Part shown: positions 9,959 through 19,136 of the stretch, in pieces
How the letters are laid out: each line of letters opens with the position of its first letter
How positions within the stretch are numbered: the stretch's first letter is position 1
NCBI GenBank assembly: GCA_001430745.1
Contig: KQ481938.1
Coordinates: 808,516 to 829,708, forward strand
Direction of reading: 5' to 3'
Origin: Auxenochlorella pyrenoidosa
Taxonomy: Eukaryota; Chlorophyta; Trebouxiophyceae; Chlorellales; Chlorellaceae
DNA: 21,193 nt
The notes under the pieces: generated by a model
What the model saw: only the letters and a program-made list of their open reading frames with translations
Told to the model about the DNA's origin: nothing
Databases searched by the model: none
Made by a program: the position numbers and the translations under genes

Positions 9959-11867
9959 ATGCACGCATTCAGCTGCACATCGGTCGGAGTTGCAAGCGCT
10001 CGTGGTGGAAGCCGCGCCCCTCACACACGGCCTCCCCCCGCCGCAAATCCTGCTCAGCAGAAGCAGATCGATGAATCAGCAGCCGCTAACATGGCAGCAC
10101 CACCGCAAGCCGCGCTGCTGAGCCGCCGCCATGCCGCCGCCACTGCACTCCTGGCAGTGGCGGCATCGTGGGCAGCCCCCCGGCCACCTGCAGCAGCAGC
10201 AGCAGCTGCGGACGAGGCCAGCAAGGCCAGCTTCTACGCAGAGTGGCCGTACGTGTCGCCTGCCGACATCCTGCCCTACCTGCGCGCCACCGTCACGCCG
10301 GGGGACATCGACAGCGTGCTAGCCGCGATCGACCGCTTTGCAGAGTTCTATCCAATGTACCGGTGAGGCGGGCGCCTGGGCGCAGCCCAGGAGCCCGCCT
10401 AGCCGCACGCCTACCTGCACACGCAGCCAGCATCTTGCAGGACAGTTCGGTGCTGGCCGCAGCAACGAGGCGTGCTCAGGCCTAGGCGTGCCGCCTTGCA
10501 CCCTGCAGCTGCGGGCCCGAGAAGGGGGCCATCCTGGAGGAGCTTGTGGCGGCGCAGCAGCCGGGGCTGGCTCTGGAGCTGGGCACCTTCATGGGGTGGG
10601 CTGGCTGGGCCTGCAAGTGGGCATTCTGTGGGCATTCGTTTCATGGACACCTCGCTCTGCCGCTTGCATCCACGTGTCCATGCTGCCTGTGTCGTTCGCC
10701 CGCGTGCGCACCGCACCGCCGGCTGGTGCAGACGTGGGCCTGTGTGCTGGTGCACAGGCATGGTGATCAGGATGAATCACCATTTAGTCAGCATGACGTA
10801 ACATAGTATGATGCACTGTTACCCGCGTCCACGTGCAGGTATGGCGCTGCCCGCATTGCCCGGCAGCTGCCGCCGGGAGGGCGCCTGATTAGCGTAGAGG
10901 CCAACCCAGAGCAGGTGCGCTGCGATGCTGCTGCGCCGGCCCACCGGCACACGCGCCACGCAGCGTGGGCCTCTGTACGCGAAAATAAGCAAGCACTGCT
11001 GGTGCATTGGTGGCATGCTGTGGGCTCCTGGCCAACTGTGTTACTGCCGGCTTGAATTTTGCTGTGGACGATGTCAAAAGCTGCATGTTGGGGCTCCAAC
11101 AGGTTAACTTTCTCCCGCTGCCCCTTCTGCTACAGGCAGCTGTGGCGCGGCAGGTGCTAGAGTATGCTGGCGTACCTGTGGGGGAGGGGCCAGAGGCGCG
11201 AGTGCAGGTGCTGGCGGGCCTGTCTGGCGAGGTGCTGCCGTGGCTACGCCAGGCGGCGGGCCTGGGACCAAGCGCGGCCGCAGGCTTCGTCTTCCTAGAC
11301 CACTGCAAGCCGGCGAGTGGGAGGGGCAAGGGCAGAGGCGGGGGCGGGTGCAGGCGCGTCCCTCATGCGCCAGCTGTGGGATCTGCCCGTCATGGCTGTT
11401 GGCACCTTGCATCCCTCCTCTCAGCTCATCGCAGCTGGCGCAGACCATGCACTGAGCAGCCAGCTCGTGCCACCAACACAGCCCGGCTCCTGCCGACAGC
11501 CGCCGTGCCTTCAGCCCTCCCTGGATCCCTTCGCCTGTGCCTCCTGCAGTGCTACCTGCCAGACCTTCTTGCTATGGAGCGGCTGGGCCTCGTGGCGCCC
11601 GGCACTCTGCTGCTGGCAGACAATGTGCTTGTGCCTGGGGCACCTGACTACTTACAGCACGTAGGAGCCAGCGCCCTGGGCAGCAGCAGCGGCGGCGCAG
11701 ATGGGGGCAGTAGTGGCGGCGGTAGTGCAGGCGGCAGCGGCGGCGGCGCTGAGGGCGGTCTGGCGTACCGCACAGAGCTGCGGTACACTGCCTTTGAGGT
11801 GGAGGAGCGGTACAAGAAGGACTGGCAGCCCAGGCGGGACGCTATGTCGGTGTCGCGCTGCCTGTGA
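9959..11867 (+). CDS. COMT-like SAM-dependent O-methyltransferase, putative thylakoid-lumen form
   Basis: Exons: 9959-10362, 10509-10595, 10839-10914, 11136-11312, 11550-11867, giving 353 residues. The fold and motifs match catechol O-methyltransferase: the SAM-binding loop [17 protein letters not shown] (Glu158, Gly160), acidic SAM ligand ISVEANPE, and metal ligands Asp244 (FVFLDHCK), Asp272 and Asn273 ([11 protein letters not shown]). Lys247 is at the catalytic Lys position. The enzyme should move a methyl group from SAM to a catechol-like hydroxyl. The leader looks bipartite: a Ser/Arg-rich start, then [16 protein letters not shown] and an Ala-rich stretch, which resembles a twin-arginine lumen signal. 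ATG 10091 (Met45) is an alternative start. A 28-residue Gly/Ser-rich insertion follows the ADN motif. The intron at 11313 needs a GC donor (CCG|GCGAGT) to give DHCKP|CYLPD. The substrate is unknown. Confidence 0.88.
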
Positions 11868-12300
11868 CTGCATGCCGCTGATTAACCGGCCACTGAAGGC
11901 TCAGCATTGCTTTGCGGTCTCAGCAGCATTGCAACGCAGGCTCCCAGGCTTGACTGTGCATCGGCCCCTCCACGCACCCACGCCAGAAGTGCACACTGCC
12001 TCACCTGCGAGTTTGGCTGGCCCGACAAGGCAGGCGTGTTGTCGGACTGCGACTTGCTGAAACAGACATGGCGGCTTACATTGCAGCTAGCAGTTTGATG
12101 GAGCGAGGGCAGAGGAAGGAGTGGATACAACGACGAGCGAAAGGAATGGGCCTAGGCAAGCACAGCTAGGCGCCGCACCATGCACAGGAGCGTCGCTAGG
12201 CCTGGCATGCAGAGGCGTCCAAAGCAAAGCCATTCAAGGCTAGCGGCATTGCAGCAGCAGCGCTAAGCTAAGAAACGGTAACAGAGTGTGGGCCGCCGAT
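11868..12300. other. Convergent intergenic region between O-methyltransferase and SEX4
   Basis: Both flanking genes end here, so the stretch should hold two 3' UTRs. A TGTAA lies on the minus strand at 12076-12080. No coding sequence is supported. Confidence 0.5.
12076..12080 (-). terminator. TGTAA polyadenylation signal for SEX4
   Basis: TTACA on the plus strand is TGTAA on the minus strand, about 220 nt downstream of the SEX4 stop. Confidence 0.4.
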
Positions 12301-15300
12301 TCACTGCGCAGAGGCAGCCAGCTTTGCAAGGTTGCCGGTCGTGCCGCCGCCATTGAGTGGCATGGCCAGCACGGCCTCCTGTATCCGCTGCCGCTCCTCA
12401 TCGGTCAGCTTGCCGCCTGGGGCCAGCAGCCGCTGCCGCGCCGCCTGCGGGACGTGTGGGCAAGCACAGGGCATTGCGGCTGGAGGCGTGTACGACCAAG
12501 AGCCGGAGCGTTCAGGACGCTGCCATGCACTAGTTTGGATGCAGCAGAGCAAAACTGCCACACGTGTCCCTCATGCGCCGTCGTGCCCGCCGCCCTGGCT
12601 GCAGCTGCTTGCAGCGCTTCTCAGGGCAGCCCTGTGCTGCGCCAGCTCACCTGAACATCCGGCGCCGTGTTGCTGTAGGGCACAGCCACCCAGTTGTTCA
12701 TGTTGTCGCCGTCCATGCGGGTGGGCAGGGTGGGCGCGTAGCCCCAGCGCCCGTCCTGCAGGGCATGGGGGCCTCATGCGTGTGAGCCCTGATGCCCAGG
12801 AAGGCTCAGCAGAGAAGGTTGCCTTCGGCGTTGCAGATCCGGCATGCTGCCACCTTACCAGCCCTCCCACTGCCCACCAAACACCCCCAGCCATGCGCTG
12901 GTCGGCCTTCAGCACAGCACAGCACAGCACAGCAGGCACGCCAAGCACATGGCAGCTGCCCCGCGGCTGCCGCCCGCTCACGATGATGAACTTGAAAGAA
13001 TACTGCCCGGGCGGCAGCTCGCGGCGCAGTACGAAGCGGTACGAGTAGCGGCTGTCGCGCTCCATGGGCAGCTGCTGGCCCCACCCCACGTCCAGGCCCG
13101 CCACCTGGAGGGGGCCACCAGCCAAGGACCCAGGAGGAGCTTGCAGCGAGGCTTCCAGCACGAGGAGGGGTGTGCGCATGCCAATGGACAGCATGAGCTG
13201 TCCGGCATGCAACGGTCAGGCCTGCCAGAACGCCGGGCCAGTGAGCTCGCCAGGCGGCAGGCGGCCCTCGAAGCATCGCCTTGTGCAGCTGTGCCGGCAG
13301 CCTCGGCAGAATTAGGCGTGTGGGAGCGAGAGCAAGAGCGGCTGTCGCGCTGCAGCCTGCGGGCGACAGCCGCTCTCGCTTCCACTCCTGACACGCCTAA
13401 AGCAATACAGGACCCCAGCGGCCGCTCCTGCACCCCCGGCACCAAGAGCCTGGAGGACGGGACCCTGGCAGCCATCATCCAGCACGTGCAGTCCTTTGCG
13501 TCGGTTGGCGCCCCGCCCACCTGCGGTACGCCCTCAATCCCGTACCGCGGCAGCACGATGCTGACGGGGGTGGGGGGCTCCCCATAGAGCACGTCGGCAG
13601 CGGCGCAGCGGATGGCGTTCACGTTGGGCTTGCAGGGGCGGATGCCTGCAGGGACGGCCGGCGGGAAGGGGGGCGCGCCTCGGCAGCGATTATGCCAGAG
13701 GCAAGCAGCAGAGGCAAGCCTATGCTGCAAAGGTAGGCTGCCGCCTCTCATCACAGGCGCAACAAGCAGCAAGCAGGGAGCTTGGCTTGCCCGCCACACA
13801 TCGGGCTGCTCTCCGCCAACCAGGAACAAACATGTTGAGTGGCGGAGTTGAGACCGCACCCCGCAGTGCGCGTGTTGCACCCCACCCTTACCGGTCAGGT
13901 GCTCGTAGGCATCCTCCAGGTGCCACCCCTTGAACCACCACATGTAGGCCAGGGCGGTGGCGGGGGCCCGGCCCAGGCCCGCTGCAAGCAGGCGGCGGGC
14001 AAACAGCGCGGCGGTGAGGCACGATGGTTCAGGGGCAGGTGGCGGGCCTGCTCTTGGCCGCCTGCGCTCTCTCCTGTGCTTTGATGGCTGCGCATGCATG
14101 CTGTGGGTTGGCAAGACAGCTCCAGCTGGCAGCAGCCTGCAGCGCCGCCCCGCACCCGTGCAGTGCACGTATGCGGTGCCGCCGTTGGCTGCGGCGCGCT
14201 GGGCCAGCGCGGCCACCGCCCCGGGCAGCTCCATGCGCAGTGAGAAGGGGTCAAAGTCCCTGCGAGGGGGACCAGCCCCGCAGGCAAGCTTGGCAGCACT
14301 CCGGCGCGGCAGATGGACCCGAGCCTCGCGCCTTGCCTCCGGCTGCCGGCGGCAGAGATTCCAACTCAACACCCGCTCTCCGGTGTCCCCTCAGTCCAAC
14401 CCTGCTGCGGTTGCCAAGAGGGCACCGCTCAGCCCCGCTGCCAAGCCCTTGGCATCTGAATGGGCGCGCACCCCTGTGTCACCCCGACCAGCTGGCTCCC
14501 GCCGCTGGCCTGGCCGGCCCAGCGCACCTGATGCGGTGCCGCACGTGCTGCACGTCGCCGCGCTGCTGCGAGCGCTCCAGGATGGGGTTGACATCCAGGT
14601 CAAAGTAGGCCATGTCGCTGTCCTCCTGCGGGGCGGGGCAGAGGGGGAAAAATCGTGGGACCTTGGCGACATTGTTTCTGTTTCTCAAGGAGGGTCTCGG
14701 TGTTCTCCAACTCCAAAGTGACGGTGCAAACGCAGAGTGACCTTTGCCGCCCCCGTGCAGCTGCAGGCACGCTCGGCGGTGGCAAGCACAACAGCATGTG
14801 CGAGGGTGCCGGGGTCAGCAACGACGACTGCAGAGATGCAGAAGCCGCGCTGGCAGCACACGCGCCCGATTGGGTGCCAGCCTGACACGGCACGTGCCGG
14901 CGGCAGCCCCCGCCTGGCAGCCCACCTGCAGGCACATGACTGTCCGCACGCCCTCGCCGTCGGCAATCCTGCGCAGAGGGAAACCAGCATTGCGCCACAG
15001 CAGGCTTTGATTGCAGGGTCGTGCAGGCAAGGCGGCAGCGGGCGCGTGCCACATGCACACGCTACGCACCAAGCTGTTCTTCGCTGGGCAGCCTGTGCAG
15101 ACCCAGGGCGGCGCGCCCAGCCGGCCCCTGCCTCACTTGTCCAGGTCTGCGGGCGTCTGCAGGCAGGAGCCGACGATGAGGTCGTCCAGGATGCGGCAGT
15201 AGTTCATGCCGTCCTCGTGGCGGTACGTCAGCACCGCAGAGCCCATGCGCTCGCGCATGACATCCGTGTACACCTCGCTCAGCTCTTCCACCCCTGCAGG

Positions 15301-15662
15301 GGGAGGGGGGGCAGCGGCAGGGGCCGCGCCGGGTGGGTGCCGGTCGAAACTGGCGGCAAGTGGCGGGAGCAAGCTGGCAGCGGCGGCAGTTCAGGGAAGA
15401 AGCTTGTCTGCGCGATCGGGCAGCACCATCAGGTTTGGGACCGCCTTTACCGCTCACCCTCATCGCTCGTCTTCAGGATGTCGGTCACTTCCGGCGGGTG
15501 GTGCTCATCGGTCGACTTGAGGTGGTCTGCCGTGGAGCGCACACGCCATCGGGCACCAGCAGTTGCCAGCAGTTGCCGCGCCACTCCGCCGACACGCGCA
15601 GGACGAACCCTGGCGCTGGGCGCCACTGCTGCCGGGCGAGCTGCTGCCGCTGTCGTACTCAT
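12301..15662 (-). CDS. SEX4: Phosphoglucan phosphatase SEX4 (dual-specificity phosphatase with CBM48)
   Basis: Ten exons in minus-strand order: 15662-15458, 15293-15137, 14968-14926, 14625-14528, 14259-14156, 13981-13892, 13645-13521, 13104-12982, 12755-12651, 12444-12301. The product has 397 residues, close to plant SEX4 (about 380). The start [19 protein letters not shown] looks like a chloroplast transit peptide; an in-frame ATG at 15785 is an alternative. Domains in order: the SEX4 N-terminal region ([13 protein letters not shown], then [16 protein letters not shown]), the phosphatase domain with general acid Asp169 ([10 protein letters not shown]) and the active-site loop HCTAGLGRA (Cys201 to Arg207), then CBM48 ([10 protein letters not shown], Trp282; DGRWGYAP, Trp319; NNWVAV) and the conserved C-terminal helix [13 protein letters not shown]4 removes phosphate from C6 and C3 of starch glucosyl units so that amylases can proceed. 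All nine introns use GT donors. Intron 7 contains a long hairpin. Confidence 0.95.
12910..12934. repeat. CAGCA pentanucleotide repeat, five copies
   Basis: Five perfect CAGCA copies in SEX4 intron 8. Confidence 0.8.
13312..13400. repeat. 89-nt imperfect hairpin inside SEX4 intron 7
   Basis: The outer arms TTAGGCGTGT and ACACGCCTAA pair perfectly over 10 bp. The inner arms AGAGCGGCTGTCGC (13335-13348) and GCGACAGCCGCTCT (13363-13376) pair perfectly over 14 bp. Between them lie one bulge (13390), three mismatches and a few G-U pairs. The terminal loop is 10-14 nt. The size and shape resemble a small-RNA precursor or a short foldback element. Confidence 0.8.
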
Positions 15663-16470
15663 CGATCTGGTTATCAAGGCTGGGGTTGAGCAGAAGCCAC
15701 TCGACAGTGGCCTTGGGCATAGGGCGACATGCGTGGCGTCCGCTGCGTCACCGCCAACGCATGTGTTGCGTGCCAACTCACACATGCAGCTCGAAGCCGA
15801 GACGCCACTGCAGACTGCCTGTATTGAAATCGTAACTCAAACTTTATAACTGCTTTACATGCACGGTGTTCAGCGCAATGTTGCGTGCTCTTTCGAAGTT
15901 CCCGTATGGGCCGGGGCCCTGCATTTTGAACAGCATGCTGGCACCAGCAAGGTTTCCTCAGCAAATAACTGGTGATAAAGCTTTGGCCCTCTTTCAGGCT
16001 GCAAACAATAAGATGCTTGCAGCTCGATCAAAATGGATGGATCGCCTGCACGCAGCTGCGTCATGATGCTGATGAGGCAACCCACCCTGGCTCTTTCTGT
16101 TTCTCCGCAAAATACTCTGGCCAACCGCTGTGATGCAACTTTGATATACTCGACGGCCTCTTCAAATCCCTAACAGCCTCATCGCGGAGCATCTGATGCT
16201 GAATCGGCCCTAAACCGAAGGCGGAACCGGCGCTGGAGACCTCCGGGATCAGTAATCTCAGACTGTGGCAGCATTTGAAACAAGCAAGCCAGGACGAGGC
16301 TGTCTATCGGCCCGCCTGAGCGCTGGGCCTTCACCGTCGAGTGCTCCCCACCGCTCTCACTGCACCACCCTCCATCAAAGCCACCTTGCTGTGAAGCTCT
16401 AGCACAATTGATGCTCCCTTCAATACTGCAGTCCTGCGGCAGCCCTTGGTCAGCCTGTGCACCCGCCACT
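15663..16470. other. Divergent intergenic region between SEX4 and the lipid phosphatase
   Basis: About 800 nt separate two outward-facing genes and probably hold both promoters. A TATAAA lies on the minus strand at 15843-15848. No conserved coding sequence was recognised. Confidence 0.5.
15843..15848 (-). promoter_or_regulatory. TATA-like box upstream of SEX4
   Basis: The minus strand reads TATAAAG about 60 nt upstream of ATG 15785 and 180 nt upstream of ATG 15662. The placement would suit either start; this is a sequence match only. Confidence 0.3.
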
Positions 16471-18262
16471 ATGCCGCGCCGCTTCCAGCAGCCTGACCCC
16501 AGCTGGCGTCTGCTGGCCCGGCAGCACTGGCCGCAGTACGCCGCCACCGTGCTCATCTTTGCTCTGATGGAGCTGGTGGACAGCCTGGAGCCTGGCCCGC
16601 GCTTCATCTACCACAAGAGCGACGCCGAATACTGGAGGTACAGCAGGGTGAGGCGGGGCAGGGCCGTGCGCAGTGTTGTGCCCGCTTGTGACACGCAGCT
16701 CAACAAGCAGCACCAAGCGAGGCATGCCTGCCTGGGGTGGATGCTCATCTCCCCCGCCGGCTCCATGCCACGAGGCGGCAGACGCGAGACGCCCCCGCTG
16801 CCTCACGACCCGGCCGCCCCGCCCGCAGCCAACAATGCCAGACTCCATACCGCTCTGGCTGGTGCCCTGCCTCTCCGTGCTGCTGCCCGCCGCCGTCATC
16901 CTGGGGGCTCACCTGGCGGGGCGCGCTTCCCGCTCAGAGGCGCACCACGCCTGCCTCATGCTGCTGTCCTGCGTGTGGCTCACCGGGCTGCTGTCCAACC
17001 TGCTCAAGTCGCAGGCGAGCGCTGCCACAGCTCAGAGCTGCTGCATGCTGCGTGTGTGCAGGACGGGAAGTGAAGGGCATGCCCTGCCTGGGCGAGCAGG
17101 ATCGGCGGGCCCCCCTAGCCCTGTTCCTTCGCAGTTGCCCAACCACTGTTCCCTTACCCTACGGCTATGCCTGTGGCTGGCGCCCAGGCTGGCAGAGCTG
17201 ACTGCCAGCCCTGGCTGCAGCGCCAGATTCATGCCCTCGGGCAGGGGTTTTCCTTGAGACCGGCTTCAGGTCTGAGCCGGGCCCCATGCAGGTGGGCCGC
17301 CCCCGGCCCGACTTCATGTCACGCTGCTGGCCCTCGGGGGGCGAGCCGACCTGGGCGCCCAGCGGCCTCCCGCTGTGCGAGGAGGGGGTGCCACACCAGG
17401 TGCTGAAAACCGGCATGAGGAGCTTCCCCTCTGGTGGGCAGAGCAGCGCTCAGGGCCTGCCCTGGGTGTTCGCGCAATCACCGCTGCCTTGTGTTGGGCC
17501 TCAGCGTCCCTGCTCCGCGGGGGATAAGTATGGCGCAGTCTGTTACGGGCCTGACCCGCAGTGCACGCTAGCCAGCAGTTGCAGGGGGGCTGGGCAGCCT
17601 TGCACCAGTGCCCGTGCTCTGCAGCTGGTTTCCCACATGCACACAGTTGGCCACGATGCCCACCTGCCCTTCCATGGCCCGCAGTGCACGCTGCCTGGAC
17701 CGCCGCCGGCCTGGGCTACCTGTCACTGTGGCTCGCTGGCAGCCTGCGCTGTTTTGCTGGCTTGGGGGCCGCCCCAGCTCAGCTGGCCCTGGTAGTGGCG
17801 CCGCTGGCCTTGGCCGCCTGGGTGGGCGTCACTCGCCTGCAGGAGTACAGGTGGGAGGCATGGGGCTGCAGCAGCACAGAACGAGGATGCTCCTCCTGCG
17901 GCTCTCTCCAGTTGCCTGAGAACAAAACAGGGTGGGGCCTTCACACCATCAGAAACCCCCTTGGGAATGTGTCAACCCCCCCCCCCCCCCTGTGAAACCG
18001 GGTGTGCTCAGCGGCAGTTTGAATCAAACAGCAGCTTCTGCCGGGCACCGATGCGGCCTGCAGGCACCACCCTGAGGACGTACTGGGCGCGCAGCTGCTG
18101 GGCCTGCTGGTGTCTGGCCTTGCCTACCGCCAGGCCTTTGCCAGCCCCTTTTCCGACGGCGCTGGTCGCCTGAATCAAGACCTGCGCGCCGAAAGGGCGG
18201 CAGAGCAGGAGGCTGCTGACTCGGTGGACCCAGGAGAGCCAAGCGAGCCTTTGCTGCTGTGA
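16471..18262 (+). CDS. PAP2-family lipid phosphate phosphatase
   Basis: Exons: 16471-16647, 16829-17014, 17292-17433, 17685-17850, 18064-18262, giving 289 residues. It matches plant lipid phosphate phosphatases, which dephosphorylate phosphatidate and related lipids. About six membrane segments are visible, the second being LWLVPCLSVLLPAAVILGAH. PAP2 motif 1 is KSQVGRPRPDF (Lys119, Arg126, Pro127). Motif 3 is TRLQEYRHHPED (Arg219, His225, Asp229). Motif 2 should read PSGH but reads FPSVHAAW (Val169, His170) under canonical splicing. The second intron needs a GC donor (CAG|GCGAGC) to give LLKSQ|VGRPRPDF. The C-terminal tail is acidic and ends in EPSEPLLL. An upstream in-frame ATG at 16411 is possible; 16471 was chosen because PRRFQQPDPSWRLL leads directly into the first membrane segment. 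Confidence 0.88.
17555..17692. repeat. 15-nt direct duplication of a splice acceptor
   Basis: CCCGCAGTGCACGCT occurs at 17555-17569 and again at 17678-17692. The second copy contains the acceptor of exon 4 and the His170 codon. The first lies in the intron, in the same reading frame. Confidence 0.75.
17976..17990. repeat. 15-nt C homopolymer in lipid phosphatase intron 4
   Basis: Fifteen consecutive C bases. Its length is likely to vary between reads or strains. Confidence 0.85.
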
Positions 18263-18621
18263 TGCAGGCGCTGCGGCTCTGCATGGCGTATGCGTGCAGC
18301 AGAAGAGCAGGGCAGTGTTTCGACTCTGGTGATGCGCAATCATGTATGCTATGCTCCAGTGCCTGAATCATTTTCTCGTGTGATCCAGCTGAGAAGATGT
18401 CCCACGCAGCAGGGATAAGATGCCACTGTTGACATCAACAATGCAAGCAGCAGCAGCTGCATGCGATGCCTGCGCTGGGGCAAACCGGGCGGTGCCCGCA
18501 GTGAGGTAATGGTAACAGCTGCTTCGATGGCCGACCTAGCGATCACATACCTGCATTCAGACGTCGAGAATATTTTTCAAGCAGAGGAACTGCTCTGCCG
18601 GCTGCTAAAGGCCGGGGCCAC

Positions 18622-18626
18622 TGTAA
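18622..18626 (+). terminator. Possible TGTAA polyadenylation signal of the lipid phosphatase gene
   Basis: This is the only TGTAA noticed between the two genes. It lies 360 nt after the stop, which would make a long but acceptable 3' UTR. Confidence 0.3.
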
Positions 18627-18661
18627 ACGACTGTGCGCTCAAGCCGGGCCCTTGATCCCGT

Positions 18662-18702
18662 GCCGATCGCCTCTCTGAGCAGATCGCACTCCCGCGATCG
18701 GC
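18662..18702. repeat. Perfect 9-bp inverted repeat GCCGATCGC/GCGATCGGC
   Basis: The arms at 18662-18670 and 18694-18702 are separated by 23 nt that contain a further GATCGC (18682). The repeat ends about 57 nt before the S49 peptidase ATG. Confidence 0.65.
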
Positions 18703-18759
18703 GCTGACAGCCCTCCCTGAAGGCCGCCTCCGCCACCGCCGCCCGCGCCAGCTGCCGCC

Positions 18760-19096
18760 ATGGCGCTCAACCGGCTTGCCCGCTGGAGCATCATGGGGCG
18801 CAGGGACTACAACGAGGCCCTCATCACGGTGGTCAAGCTTTCGGGGGTGCTGCAGGCCTTCACGGGGCCGGCGCGCGCCCCACAGGCGAGCTCTGGGAGG
18901 CTGGTGCAGTGGCCGGCAGCAGCAAGGGCTCGGTTGAGGTAACACTAGCCCACCTGGCCACGCCCCGCCTGCTTCCAGGCTACGTTGCCCCACTCAAAAG
19001 GTTGCGCCGGGAAGCCGAGGACCAGGCCTGCCCGCAGCTGCACATGCCAAGCTGCCCGCAGCTGCCCTGACGCCTCGCCCTTTCCCCCCCGGCTCG

Positions 19097-19136
<40 letters not shown>

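Larger units (their letters stand above)
18263..18759. other. Intergenic region between lipid phosphatase and S49 peptidase
   Basis: No gene is supported. It contains a TGTAA at 18622-18626 and a 9-bp inverted repeat at 18662-18702. Confidence 0.5.

Noticed and set aside
12978..14372. Long minus-strand open frame of 464 codons
   Set aside because: It reads through several SEX4 exons and introns. Conserved SEX4 sequence changes frame across it, so the spliced model is the real one.
15505..15720. Minus-strand start MPKATVEWLLLNPSLDNQ as SEX4 N-terminus
   Set aside because: This frame does not join SEX4 exon 2 in phase. The other frame gives a transit peptide and a correct GTGAGC donor.
17555..17569. 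First copy of CCCGCAGTGCACGCT as the exon 4 acceptor
   Set aside because: The protein that follows does not match the family, while the copy at 17678 leads straight into HAAWTAAGLGYLSLWL.
18886..18942. GTAACA donor at 18937 as the end of S49 exon 1
   Set aside because: It would join exon 2 in the wrong phase and create a stop at once. The GC donor at 18886 keeps the frame and the family alignment.
19097..19136. CCTG repeat array as a CRISPR or other functional array
   Set aside because: It is a simple tetranucleotide microsatellite without spacers, inside an intron.
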